Shown: positions 1 to 7,068 of the stretch, piece after piece
Position numbering within the stretch: position 1 is the stretch's first letter
How the letters are laid out: each line of letters begins with the position of its first letter
DNA from: Nitratidesulfovibrio termitidis HI1
Lineage (GTDB): Bacteria; Desulfobacterota; Desulfovibrionia; Desulfovibrionales; Desulfovibrionaceae
Direction of reading: 5' to 3'
NCBI RefSeq assembly: GCF_000504305.1
Contig: NZ_KI632512.1
Span: 3,536,404-3,600,403 of the forward strand
Length of the DNA: 64,000 bases
Program-made: the position numbers and the translations under genes
Notes under the pieces: generated by a model
What the model was told of the DNA's origin: nothing
Seen by the model: only the letters and a program-made list of their open reading frames with translations
Database searches by the model: none

Positions 1-69
1 GCCGACAGGCGCGGGAGTTCCGGAAGCGGAGACGGATGCGGCAACGTCGTGGGCGGCGGACTGGGTCAT
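1..69 (-). CDS. 5' end of a gene cut by the window edge, product unknown
   Basis: On the minus strand an ATG at 67-69 is preceded by a good SD (AAGGAG, complement of 77-82) at normal spacing. It opens a frame of 23 codons without a stop up to the window edge. The visible N terminus is small-residue and Ala/Ser rich (begins MTQSAAHDV) and has no recognisable motif. It is divergent from the FAD-dependent gene at 522. The SD, the open frame and the 450-bp divergent spacer support a real gene, but no function can be given from 23 residues. Confidence 0.55.
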   Translation of the reverse strand, partial: MTQSAAHDVAASVSASGTPAPVG

Positions 70-521
70 GGCGCACTCCTTGGCGGACGTTCCGGCACGG
101 GGCGGATGCGCCCCGCCCGATACGCAATGTTCGGGGGACTGCTGGCGGCTGGCCGGGGCGCGGGACGCCGACTGGCGTCGTGAAAGCCCCGCGTGCGACG
201 GACGGGCATGGGTGCGTGCCCGGTACGGACCGCCATTTTCCACAGATAACGCATCCCGCGTCGTCACGCCAGAGGGAAAGGGCGGGCCGGGGACCCTTGA
301 CAGGTCTGGCATTGCGGTGCAGCATACACTGGCCTTCGTGCGGCCCGGCGTCTGGAGCCTGCTGTTCTGCAGCAGCCAATGACGCTGACGGGGCCGGTCA
401 CTGCGGGCGCACGCGACACCGCTTGCGCCCCTTCGGCGTGCCCGTGGCACGGCGTGACGCAGGTGCCCCTTTCCCCATGCCGCGCGGATGCCGCAATGAT
501 CCGTCAGGGAGAGTTCTTACC
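70..521. other. divergent intergenic region, 452 bp
   Basis: No convincing gene lies between the minus-strand start at 69 and the plus-strand start at 522; frames running through it have no SD or domain. A TTGACA hexamer at 297-302 followed about 18 bp later by AGCATA could be a sigma70 promoter for the downstream gene, but the -10 is poor. The length suits two back-to-back promoters. Confidence 0.4.
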
Positions 522-1913
522 ATGTCCAAGGGTTCCAATCAGTTCGATGTCATCGTCGTGGGCGGCGGCCCCGCCGGGCTGTTCGCCGCGTACCATCTTG
601 CCGAGCATTCCGGCCTGCGCACCTGCCTCATCGAGCGTGGGCAGGACGTGCGCAAGCGCAGCTGCCCCATCAACAAGACGCAGAAATGTCTGAAGTGCAA
701 GCCGTGCCACATCCTGTCCGGCATGGGCGGGGGCGGCCTGTTTTCGGACGGCAAGCTCAATTTCATCCACAAGCTGGGCAAGACCGACCTTACCCAGTTC
801 ATGCCCCGTTCCGAGGCGGAGGCGCTGATCAACGAAACGGAGACCATCTTCAACCGTTTCGGCATGGACGGCCCGGTCTACCCCTCGGACATGGAGGCGG
901 CCAAAGCCATCCGCAAGCAGGCCAAGAAGCACGGCATCGACCTGCTGCTCATCAAGCAGAAACACCTCGGCAGCGACTGCCTGCCCGACCATATCGCCTC
1001 CATGTGCGCGCATATCCACGACAAGGGCGTGGACATCCGTACGGGTGAAGAAGTGCGTTCGCTTACCGTGGAAAACGGTGCGGTGCGCGGCCTGGTCACC
1101 GACAAGGGCGAATATGCCTGCAAGGCGGTAATCATCGCCCCCGGCCGCGTGGGCGCGGACTGGGTGGGCGAACTGGCGCGCGGGCACGGCCTGGCCGTGA
1201 GCCAGCGCGGCATAGAGGTGGGCGTGCGCGTGGAAGTGCACAAGGACATCATGTCGGACATCACCAACGTGATCTACGACCCCACCTTCTTCGTGCAGAC
1301 CGACAAGTACGACGACCAGACCCGCACCTTCTGCACCAATCCGGAAGGGTTCATCGCGCTGGAGAACTATCAGGACTTCGTGTGCGTGAACGGCCACGCC
1401 TACCGTCACCGCAAGTCGGAAAACACCAACTTCGCCTTCCTGTCCAAGGTGGTGCTGACCGACCCGGTGTCCGACAACCAGGGCTACGGCACCGCCATCG
1501 GGCGGCTGGCCACCATCATCGGCGGCGGCAAGCCCATCTTGCAGCGCTTCGGCGATTTGCGGCGGGGCCGCCGGTCAACGTGGAACCGCATCAACAAGGG
1601 CTACATAGAACCCACCATGACCAACGTGGTGCCCGGCGACATCGCCATGGCCCTGCCGGAACGCATTGTCACCAATCTTGTGGAAGGGCTGGAGCAACTG
1701 AACAACGTCATGCCTGGCATCGCCAACGAGGAAACGCTGCTCTACGCGCCGGAGATCAAGTTCTTCGCCACCCAGGTGGAGACGGACAACCGGCTGGAAA
1801 CTTCGCTCAAGGGGCTGTTCGTGGCGGGCGACGGGCCGGGCGTCGCGGGCAACATCGTGTCCGCCGCGGCCACCGGGCTGATCCCGGCCAAGGCCATCAT
1901 CGAACGGATGTAG
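522..1913 (+). CDS. FAD-dependent dehydrogenase, COG2509-like
   Basis: 463-residue flavoprotein. The start at 522 is chosen because the flavin fold begins immediately (DVIVVGGGPAGLFAA, residues 9-23) and a GGGAG-type SD precedes it; the open frame extends upstream but that part is not protein-like. The GxGxxG dinucleotide-binding motif is at residues 14-19, and a second FAD motif (LFVAGDGPGVAGNIV) sits near the C terminus. A cysteine cluster at residues 48, 56, 59 and 62 resembles an iron-sulfur or zinc site and is followed by the family-typical glycine-rich GMGGGGLFSDGKLNF segment. This fits the uncharacterised FAD-dependent dehydrogenases of COG2509, whose substrate is unknown. It is monocistronic, ending at the hairpin at 1979. 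Confidence 0.85.
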   Translation: MSKGSNQFDVIVVGGGPAGLFAAYHLAEHSGLRTCLIERGQDVRKRSCPINKTQKCLKCKPCHILSGMGGGGLFSDGKLNFIHKLGKTDLTQFMPRSEAEALINETETIFNRFGMDGPVYPSDMEAAKAIRKQAKKHGIDLLLIKQKHLGSDCLPDHIASMCAHIHDKGVDIRTGEEVRSLTVENGAVRGLVTDKGEYACKAVIIAPGRVGADWVGELARGHGLAVSQRGIEVGVRVEVHKDIMSDITNVIYDPTFFVQTDKYDDQTRTFCTNPEGFIALENYQDFVCVNGHAYRHRKSENTNFAFLSKVVLTDPVSDNQGYGTAIGRLATIIGGGKPILQRFGDLRRGRRSTWNRINKGYIEPTMTNVVPGDIAMALPERIVTNLVEGLEQLNNVMPGIANEETLLYAPEIKFFATQVETDNRLETSLKGLFVAGDGPGVAGNIVSAAATGLIPAKAIIERM

Positions 1914-1978
1914 CCGGGCGGTGCGCCGCTGCTTCCGGGAATCGGGGGCCGCGACGTGGATGTACAGGCACGAAACGG

Positions 1979-2009
1979 ACGGGGCGTCTTGCGGGGCGCC
2001 CCGTTTTTT
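1979..2009 (+). terminator. rho-independent terminator after the FAD dehydrogenase
   Basis: ACGGGGCG (1979-1986) pairs with CGCCCCGT (1997-2004) and is followed by a T run. Confidence 0.8.
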
Positions 2010-2180
2010 CGTGTTGTCTCGTCTCTTCGGTTGGATGGCGCCCGGCGGATGGCGCCTGGTACGCATGTCGGGATGGACTGCCCGGAGGTGACGTGCCCTG
2101 CGCGCCTTGAACATCGCGGGTTCGGCCTTATGTTTGGGGACAGGACTCCAACCGCGCCCGGCGCGAGGGAGGTAATGCGC

Positions 2181-2408
2181 ATGTTCACAGGTATAGCGCG
2201 CGTGCCGAAGCACGTATGGGACAGCGACCCGGCCGTCCGGGATGACTTCGAACGGTTGATCGAACGGCTGGAAGGGCTGGCCCTTGATGTGGGGCTGGAC
2301 CCCGACCGCAACATCTGCCTTACCGACAACAAGGAGGATGTGCGGGTGGGCATCAGCGAGGAAATGGACGAGTATCTGCGCGAGGAGCCCGGCACCTGGC
2401 GCATGTAG
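2181..2408 (+). CDS. small conserved protein of unknown function
   Basis: 75 residues, starting MFTGIARVPK. Two ATGs lie six bases apart (2175, 2181). The SD GGGAGG at 2167-2172 is too close to the first, so the second is chosen. The protein is soluble, acidic and probably helical (EEMDEYLREE near the C terminus), with no cysteines for metal binding and no signal peptide. It does not match a family that can be named. It has its own leader and is followed by a strong bidirectional hairpin, so it is probably a single-gene unit. The open frame extends upstream, but the codons before 2175 look non-coding. Confidence 0.65.
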   Translation: MFTGIARVPKHVWDSDPAVRDDFERLIERLEGLALDVGLDPDRNICLTDNKEDVRVGISEEMDEYLREEPGTWRM

Positions 2409-2502
2409 CGGATACGGCACGTTGGCCCGGAAGGGAGCAGGGATGCACCCCGACGGGCGCTGACCGGGCACGGCCCGGACGTGCCGCATGAAGGGAACAA
2501 CG

Positions 2503-2537
2503 AAGGGGCGCTCCGCCTGTGGCGGAACGCCCCTTTT
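2503..2537. terminator. bidirectional hairpin terminator between convergent genes
   Basis: AAGGGGCG(C)TCCGCC pairs with GGCGGA(A)CGCCCCTT around a three-base loop. A TTTT tail follows on the plus strand and an A-rich stretch lies on the other side. It serves the gene ending at 2408 and the minus-strand gene ending at 2588. Confidence 0.75.
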
Positions 2538-2587
2538 CATATGTGCGTGGATGTCCGGCACCCGGTGCTTGCCCGATTCGTTCCCGC

Positions 2588-3457
2588 CTACGAGCAGGAT
2601 GACGATACCGAGCTTGGCGGAAACACCCGGATGGCCCAGGTCAGCGCCAGCGCGAACAACGCCGAGACGATGCCCACGGCGGCGTCCCAGAACGGCGGCG
2701 CGCCAAGGGCGATGCGCATGAGCAGGGTGGCGATGACGTAGCCGGAGTTGCGGAACACCGCGTGGAACGAGGGCATGAAGGTCTGCGCCACCAGCACCAT
2801 CAGGATGTCCGCGAAGATGAGCACCGTGTAGATGGTCTCGAAGAAGTCGAACGACTGGCCGGTGGTGGCGAACATCCACCCGTCCCACAGGGCGATGCCG
2901 ATGAACGCCAGAAACAGGCCGAGGGCCAGGATCTTCTTGGACATGACGTAGTGCATGCGGTCCATGGCCGAGGTGATGTACCCCTGCGGCCGCTGCACCT
3001 TGTAGTACAGGCCCAGACACAAGAAGATCACCAGCGCGGCGCTGGCCGATACGATGATGTGCAGCACGGGCTGAAAGTCGAGCGACAGGGTGATGGGCTC
3101 GTGCATGTGCGAAAGCTCCTTGAAGGAGTTCCGCAGCAGGATCAGCGCGAGAATCTCGAACTGCTTGCCCACCGAGCGCGACAGCGAGCAGGACAGCACC
3201 AGTATCAGGCTCATCACTTCCAGCACCAGCAGCATGGTGAAGGCAAAGTTGACGGCCTGGAAATGGTTGGAGGGAACGAAGCGGGTCAGCTCCACCGGCA
3301 GCCCGGCCAGCAGGCCGCGCCGGTTCAGTTCAATGGCGATGATGCCGCCGATGAACGCGAAGATGAGCGCAAGCGCCACCCGGCGCTGGGTGCGCGGGTG
3401 TTCCCAGTAATGGTCCAGCAGGTCGAAGAGATTGGTGAGTGGTTCTAGGCGGAACAT
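2588..3457 (-). CDS. integral membrane protein of unknown function, about seven helices
   Basis: 289 residues starting MFRLEPLTNLFDLLDHYW. The frame runs 26 codons further upstream, but that part is not membrane-protein-like. Hydrophobic segments lie near residues 26-44, 70-90, 130-152, 175-195, 205-228, 235-252 and 258-278. The short cytoplasmic N terminus carries HYWEHPRTQRR, and no periplasmic or catalytic domain is visible. The sequence FEILALILLRNSFKEL between helices 2 and 3 is a conserved-looking amphipathic loop. It cannot be assigned to a transporter family; role unknown. It is convergent with the small gene at 2181 and shares its terminator. Confidence 0.75.
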   Translation of the reverse strand: MFRLEPLTNLFDLLDHYWEHPRTQRRVALALIFAFIGGIIAIELNRRGLLAGLPVELTRFVPSNHFQAVNFAFTMLLVLEVMSLILVLSCSLSRSVGKQFEILALILLRNSFKELSHMHEPITLSLDFQPVLHIIVSASAALVIFLCLGLYYKVQRPQGYITSAMDRMHYVMSKKILALGLFLAFIGIALWDGWMFATTGQSFDFFETIYTVLIFADILMVLVAQTFMPSFHAVFRNSGYVIATLLMRIALGAPPFWDAAVGIVSALFALALTWAIRVFPPSSVSSSCS

Positions 3458-3577
3458 GGTCGTGCCCGGGCGCGGGGGCCTGATGGATGGTTTCGTGTCT
3501 TTCGCGGCTACGCGGAGTGCGAGCCGCGTGCGCATTGACCAGTATCATCCGCCTATAACAGAAAATAATGACAAACA

Positions 3578-3671
3578 GAAAGGGATTTGCCTGAATTTTC
3601 CGAACCGTCGGTTGGTCCGCCCCGGCATTGCCGTATGGGCTCGGGACCAGGTTCACCGGCAAATCCCTTTC
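3578..3671. repeat. 94-bp element bounded by a 14-bp perfect inverted repeat
   Basis: GAAAGGGATTTGCC at 3578-3591 is the exact reverse complement of 3658-3671. The interior also pairs partly (GAACC...GGTCC on the left against GGACC...GGTTC on the right). The transcript would form one long imperfect hairpin. It could be a MITE-like remnant or a structured RNA; there is no T run and no coding potential. Confidence 0.55.
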
Positions 3672-3959
3672 ATCGGGAAGTGTTCCGTCGGCATTATTCC
3701 TTCATATCCTCCGCCGGGGTTTACCTGCGGCTGCCAGGGGAGCACCCGCGGGCCTCTGACATGTATGTCTGGGAAGCGGGGGCCTTCCCGGACTTGCATG
3801 ACCTTTCCCTTGTCATACAGATAAGGCCGCGCGTCGGGGCGTCAAGCGCGGCGGACGGCGGTTGGCGTTATTTTGTGAGGGGGCGTCTGGTGTGGGTGTA
3901 TCACTGCGTGGCGGGGAGAAGGGGGGCTGCCCGGTCCGCCGCCCCCGCCGAAAAAACAG

Positions 3960-3989
3960 TTGACGCGCGGTCACCCCGTTGGCTATTGA
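3960..3989 (+). promoter_or_regulatory. sigma70-type promoter of tRNA-Glu
   Basis: TTGACG (3960-3965), an 18-bp spacer, then TATTGA (3984-3989), about 30 bp upstream of the first tRNA base. Confidence 0.55.
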
Positions 3990-4018
3990 ATCGCTCCGCG
4001 CCACTGGCGCGCCGGTGC

Positions 4019-4095
4019 GTCCCCATCGTCTAGTCGGCCCAGGACAACGGCCTTTCACGCCGTCGACAGGGGTTCAAATCCCCTTGGGGACGCCA
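4019..4095 (+). tRNA. tRNA-Glu (anticodon TTC), CCA encoded
   Basis: The acceptor stem GTCCCCA (4019-4025) pairs with TGGGGAC (4085-4091), then discriminator G and CCA. The anticodon loop CTTTCAC gives TTC, reading GAA/GAG glutamate codons. The T arm GGGGTTCAAATCCCC is canonical. It has its own promoter at 3960. The sequence immediately 3' switches to AT-rich, foreign-looking DNA, so this tRNA probably served as an integration site. Confidence 0.95.
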
Positions 4096-4096
4096 A
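4078..4096 (+). repeat. att-like repeat, left copy (3' end of tRNA-Glu)
   Basis: Nineteen bases at the tRNA 3' end (ATCCCCTTGGGGACGCCAA) recur at 6181-6199 with 17 of 19 matching. The two copies bracket the AT-rich insert. Confidence 0.4.
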
Positions 4097-4104
4097 GAAA
4101 ATTC

Positions 4105-4136
4105 AAGCACTTACATGAAAATGTGAGTGCTTTTTT
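4105..4136 (+). terminator. terminator just after tRNA-Glu
   Basis: AAGCACTTACAT (4105-4116), GAAA loop, ATGTGAGTGCTT (4121-4132), then TTTT. One G-T pair, otherwise a full stem. AT-rich like the island it belongs to. Confidence 0.75.
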
Positions 4137-4234
4137 CGTAGCGAGGCAAATCTGCCCCACGGTATGCCCCACAGCTTTTGAGAATTTTGAAATAATGCTA
4201 CCAAAAGTAAGTAATCGCAAAGGTGATACAGAAT

Positions 4235-5143
4235 ATGGATCGGATAAAATTGGCTGCAAGACTCTGCTTGCTCTTGAGTTGCTATGTTCAAGTCGTCTGT
4301 GCTTCCACCTCGCAAAGCTGTAGTGAAAATGAGAATATGACCATGTTTAATCATAATACAGGAAAATATTTGGATATAGATGGAGCAAAAATTTATTTTG
4401 AAGAAATTGGCAGCAAGAATAAGCCGGCTCTTTTGCTGCTGCATGGTGGTTTTCAGACTATTCAGGATATAAATCCTATAGCATTCTTCCTCGTTGACGA
4501 TTTTTATGTGATAGGAATCGACAGCAGAGGACACGGAAAATCCACATTGGGGCAGATTCCTTTGACATACGAACGGATGCAAAAGGATGTTGAGGCAATA
4601 CTCAAGCATTTAAGAATAACCAAAGTGAGCATCATCGGATTTAGTGACGGCGGGACAGTCGCGCTCAGGATAGCTGCGGATAATGTTATCGCGGTGGATA
4701 AATTGATATCCATTGGAGCTTCGTGGGACGTGAAGGAGCTTTCTGGCTCAGAAGCAATGTACAACGAGATAACTCCTGAAAGTGCACAGGCTATGTTCGC
4801 TGATTTTTATAAGATTTACATAAAAATCAACCCTGAACCTGATTTCAATAAGTTTACGGCGGCTATGCTGGGCTTGTGGCTGGACAAAGAAAAAACCGGC
4901 TATCCCAACGAAAGTGTTGCTAAAATCGATTCGCAAACTTTGCTGATCCGGGGTGATAAAGACTTTTTAACCACTCTCACAGGCACAGTCACACTGGCTG
5001 GAATGATAAAAAATGCCGCGTTCCTGAATGTGCCTTTTGCCGAGCACGTTGTATACGAAGAGCAAAAGGCTATTTGCAAGGCGGTAATCAAACAATTTTT
5101 GACCGTTAATAACTCTCAATCACCCGGTAAAGGAAACGATTAA
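4235..5143 (+). CDS. alpha/beta hydrolase with N-terminal signal-like segment
   Basis: 302 residues. The ATG at 4235 has AGGTGA eight bases upstream; a GTG at 4223 is an alternative. Residues 1-23 form a basic plus hydrophobic stretch ending VVCAS that looks like a signal peptide, so the enzyme may be exported. The alpha/beta hydrolase core shows the oxyanion HGG at 70-72, nucleophile elbow GFSDG with Ser137, an acid in RGDKD (241-243) and His271 in FAEHVV. Substrate unknown. Base composition is far more AT-rich than the flanking genes, and it lies between tRNA-Glu and an insertion sequence, so horizontal transfer is likely. An unsecreted form starting at Met35 or Met37 is possible. Confidence 0.8.
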   Translation: MDRIKLAARLCLLLSCYVQVVCASTSQSCSENENMTMFNHNTGKYLDIDGAKIYFEEIGSKNKPALLLLHGGFQTIQDINPIAFFLVDDFYVIGIDSRGHGKSTLGQIPLTYERMQKDVEAILKHLRITKVSIIGFSDGGTVALRIAADNVIAVDKLISIGASWDVKELSGSEAMYNEITPESAQAMFADFYKIYIKINPEPDFNKFTAAMLGLWLDKEKTGYPNESVAKIDSQTLLIRGDKDFLTTLTGTVTLAGMIKNAAFLNVPFAEHVVYEEQKAICKAVIKQFLTVNNSQSPGKGND

Positions 5144-5188
5144 TTCCGAGGCTTCGCCCCTGAAAGGATGAGCGTTTCCTTGATTTTT
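5130..5188 (+). terminator. terminator-like hairpin after the hydrolase gene
   Basis: AAGGAAACG (5130-5138) pairs with CGTTTCCTT (5173-5181) across a 34-base loop, followed by a run of seven T. It overlaps the end of the hydrolase frame. Confidence 0.5.
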
Positions 5189-5239
5189 TTCCACCTCCGT
5201 ATTTTTGTTCAGAAGGTCTTGAAAGGGGCGACCGTATTA

Positions 5240-6081
5240 GATAGTGTCGTCATTTGAATTTACAATGAAGCGCTCGCGTGATATTCTCTTTGACAACAGG
5301 GGGATACATGCAGGCAGCACATCGACGGCACGACATATCAGACCGGGTTTGGGAACTTTTGAAGCCTCACCTGCCGGGACGTGAAGGAGTCCGAGGCGCT
5401 ACAGCACGCGACAATCGCCTGTTTATCAACGCCGTATTTTGGATTCTACGCACAGGTGCACCTTGGAGGGACCTCCCGCCGGACTATGGAGATTGGAAAA
5501 ACACTCATCGTAGGTTTTGCCGCTGGCGAGACAAGGGGCAATGGGAGATGTTGCTTGAAACCCTTGTAAATGAGCCTGACTTTGAATGGTTGATGATAGA
5601 TGCAAGCCACATCAAAGTGCATCCTCATGCGGCAGGTGCACGCGGTGGGAATCAGGACATGGCCCGCACAAAAGGGGGCTTAACTCCAAGATACACCTGG
5701 CCGTGGATGCGCATGGTATGCCGATCCGAATGTTTATTACAGCAGGTACCGTTGCTGATTGCGCACAAGCTCAGAGGCTTGTCGAAGGCATAGATGCCGA
5801 AAACTTGCTGGCTGACAAAGGATACGACAGCGGCATATTTGCGGAGAGCCTTGAGGCTAATGGAGTCACTCCGGTTATTCCGCCCAGAAAAGGGCGCAAG
5901 GCTCCGCGCGACTACGACAAACACCTATATCGCCTCAGACATCCGGTAGAAAACGCATTCTTGGAATTGAAGCGATGGAGAGGTGTTGCGACCCGTTACG
6001 CGAAAAATACGTCCTCATTTTTGGCCGCTGTTCATATCAGATGTATCGCAATTTGGACAAAAATCATTTGACGACACTATC
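5240..6081 (+). mobile_element. IS5-family (IS427-like) insertion sequence, apparently complete
   Basis: Inverted repeats TAGATAGTGTCGTCA at 5238-5252 and its reverse complement at 6069-6083 bound a two-frame DDE transposase. The outermost TA on each side is probably the duplicated target, giving an element of about 842 bp. Both ends, the start codon and the three catalytic acidic residues are intact, so it could be active. It sits inside the AT-rich tRNA-Glu insert, directly after the hydrolase gene. Confidence 0.85.
5308..6071 (+). CDS. IS5-family transposase made by -1 frameshifting
   Basis: The first frame starts at ATG 5308 (SD AGGGGG just upstream) and runs MQAAHRRHDISDRVWELL through the DUF4096-like domain to the first catalytic Asp in MIDASHIKVH. 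Near 5668-5677 the run AAAAGGGGGC is a slippery site. Shifting back one base enters the second frame (LNSKIHLAVDAHGMP), which carries the second Asp (LADKGYDS) and the Glu (HPVENAFLELKRWRG). The final stop lies inside the right inverted repeat. The arrangement is standard for this IS group, so the split is more likely programmed frameshifting than a mutation. Cutting chemistry is DDE-type in the cytoplasm. Confidence 0.85.
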
Positions 6082-6180
6082 TAGCCTAATACACTGTGTT
6101 TACAGATATTTTTCCGGATATTGACAAAAACGATTTCGGCGAATAGTAATATATCTTCGATGCTTGGGACGTGCCTGTCC

Positions 6181-6199
6181 ATCTCCTTGGGCACGCCAA
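6181..6199 (+). repeat. att-like repeat, right copy
   Basis: ATCTCCTTGGGCACGCCAA matches the 3' end of tRNA-Glu (4078-4096) at 17 of 19 positions, in the same orientation, about 2.1 kb away. Confidence 0.35.
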
Positions 6200-6214
6200 A
6201 TTCCGGAATCGAGA

Positions 6215-6251
6215 GAGCGGCAAGGTATGAAACTACCTTGCCGCTCTTGTT
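6215..6251 (+). terminator. strong rho-independent terminator
   Basis: GAGCGGCAAGGTA (6215-6227), six-base loop, TACCTTGCCGCTC (6234-6246), then TTGTTTTT. No plus-strand gene ends just before it. It may be the original tRNA-Glu terminator, displaced by the insert. Confidence 0.7.
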
Positions 6252-6355
6252 TTTGCAGTCCCGGTTGCAACCCACGAGTCCGGCAGAATCTGGGGCATCC
6301 ACAGGTGTTGAGGGTATCCTTGCACCATGGGGGGGCGTGCTGCTTCCGGTGCCCA

Positions 6356-6667
6356 CTACTCTTGCTCCTGGAGGTGCATATCCACGTCCATCCGTCCGTG
6401 CAGGATGCGAATCACATCAAGGTATTCGTCTGAGGCACGGAAATAGACGACATGCATCCCGACCTTATATTTCCAGTAGCCTTCTCTGGCGGCAACCCGT
6501 TGCCAGACCCTGCTGCCGGATGCCAAGCCAGCAATGGCGGCCATGATGCCGTTGTGGTAGTCGTTCGCTTGTTCCAGCGACCATTGCCGGAACGTGTAGA
6601 GCCAGATTTCTTCAATATCTGCCTCGGCCAGGGGCGAGAATCTGCGGATGCGCTCACTCCTGGGCAT
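6356..6667 (-). CDS. parE: ParE/RelE-family toxin
   Basis: 103 residues from MPRSERIRRF; the frame also opens at 6700. ParE-family features are visible: a helical N terminus (LAEADIEEIWLYTFRQW), a central region with SRVWQRVAAREGYWKYKVG and a C-terminal strand pair HVVYFRASDEYLDVIRILHGRMD. ParE toxins usually poison DNA gyrase, and RelE relatives cleave mRNA; the sequence fits ParE better but the target is inferred. The start overlaps the last codons of the upstream antitoxin gene by 14 bases, so the two are translationally coupled. Located just beyond the tRNA-Glu insert. Confidence 0.85.
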   Translation of the reverse strand: MPRSERIRRFSPLAEADIEEIWLYTFRQWSLEQANDYHNGIMAAIAGLASGSRVWQRVAAREGYWKYKVGMHVVYFRASDEYLDVIRILHGRMDVDMHLQEQE

Positions 6668-6899
6668 GTTTTGCGCGCATCCTCTCCAGAAAGGATTCAT
6701 TGTCGAAAAGGGCAGGTTCTCCTGATTTTTCCCCAGCTACCAATGCGCTTTGCAGGGATTTCAGTTTGAGATCGCGCTCTTCCAGCAGCCGAAGGCCAGC
6801 CCGCACAACGTCACTGGCGGAGCCATAACGGCCAGCCTGCACTTGCGAATTGATGAAGTTGGTGAAGTATTCACCCAAAGACACAGATGTGTTTTTCAT
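6654..6899 (-). CDS. parD: ParD-family antitoxin
   Basis: 81 residues, ATG at 6897-6899 with AGAGGA SD. The N terminus (KNTSVSLGEYFTNFI then SASDVVRAGLRLLEE) is the ribbon-helix-helix DNA-binding and dimerisation domain of ParD. The C-terminal tail (GEPALFDNESFLERMR) is the part that normally wraps the toxin. It precedes and overlaps parE on the minus strand. Such antitoxins repress their own promoter; TTGGTA repeats upstream (6912-6947) are candidate operators. An open frame continues upstream to 7121 but lacks any family features there. Confidence 0.87.
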   Translation of the reverse strand: MKNTSVSLGEYFTNFINSQVQAGRYGSASDVVRAGLRLLEERDLKLKSLQSALVAGEKSGEPALFDNESFLERMRAKHAQE

Positions 6900-6911
6900 T
6901 TCGCGTCCTCT

Positions 6912-6947
6912 TTGGTAGCTGTGGCAATATTTGGTATATATTGGTAT
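6912..6947. promoter_or_regulatory. candidate ParD operator repeats
   Basis: TTGGTA occurs at 6912, 6931 and 6941. The last two are TTGGTAT copies exactly 10 bp apart. The site lies directly upstream of parD and between it and the divergent SWIM gene, so it could control both. Confidence 0.4.
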
Positions 6948-7068
6948 CGTTGGGGGCAAGTCAATGTTTGCCCGTGCGTTCGCCACATCCACGGTCTGCC
7001 TCCGGGCTGCGCACCTGGCCGTCAAGATTTCCAGCAAAGTTCCGCTGACAACCATACCGGAGAACGCG

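Larger units (their letters stand above)
3458..4018. other. intergenic region, 561 bp, with a long inverted repeat and the tRNA promoter
   Basis: No gene is supported. It holds the 94-bp inverted-repeat element at 3578-3671 and the tRNA-Glu promoter at 3960-3989 (both listed separately). The stretch between 3690 and 3940 shows no coding or structural signal that can be defended. Confidence 0.5.

Noticed and set aside
504-1409. Long antisense frame of about 300 codons opposite the FAD gene
   Set aside because: Mirror of a real gene in GC-rich DNA; no SD, no domain, His/Gly/Val-biased composition typical of shadow frames.
5308-6071. Transposase as a pseudogene broken by a frameshift
   Set aside because: Frameshift lies at a slippery AAAAGGGGGC run with -1 direction, the normal mechanism for this IS group, and ends are intact.
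4078-6199. Mobile island with its own integrase
   Set aside because: No integrase frame is present; only att-like repeats and an IS remain, so it is described as a decayed insert.
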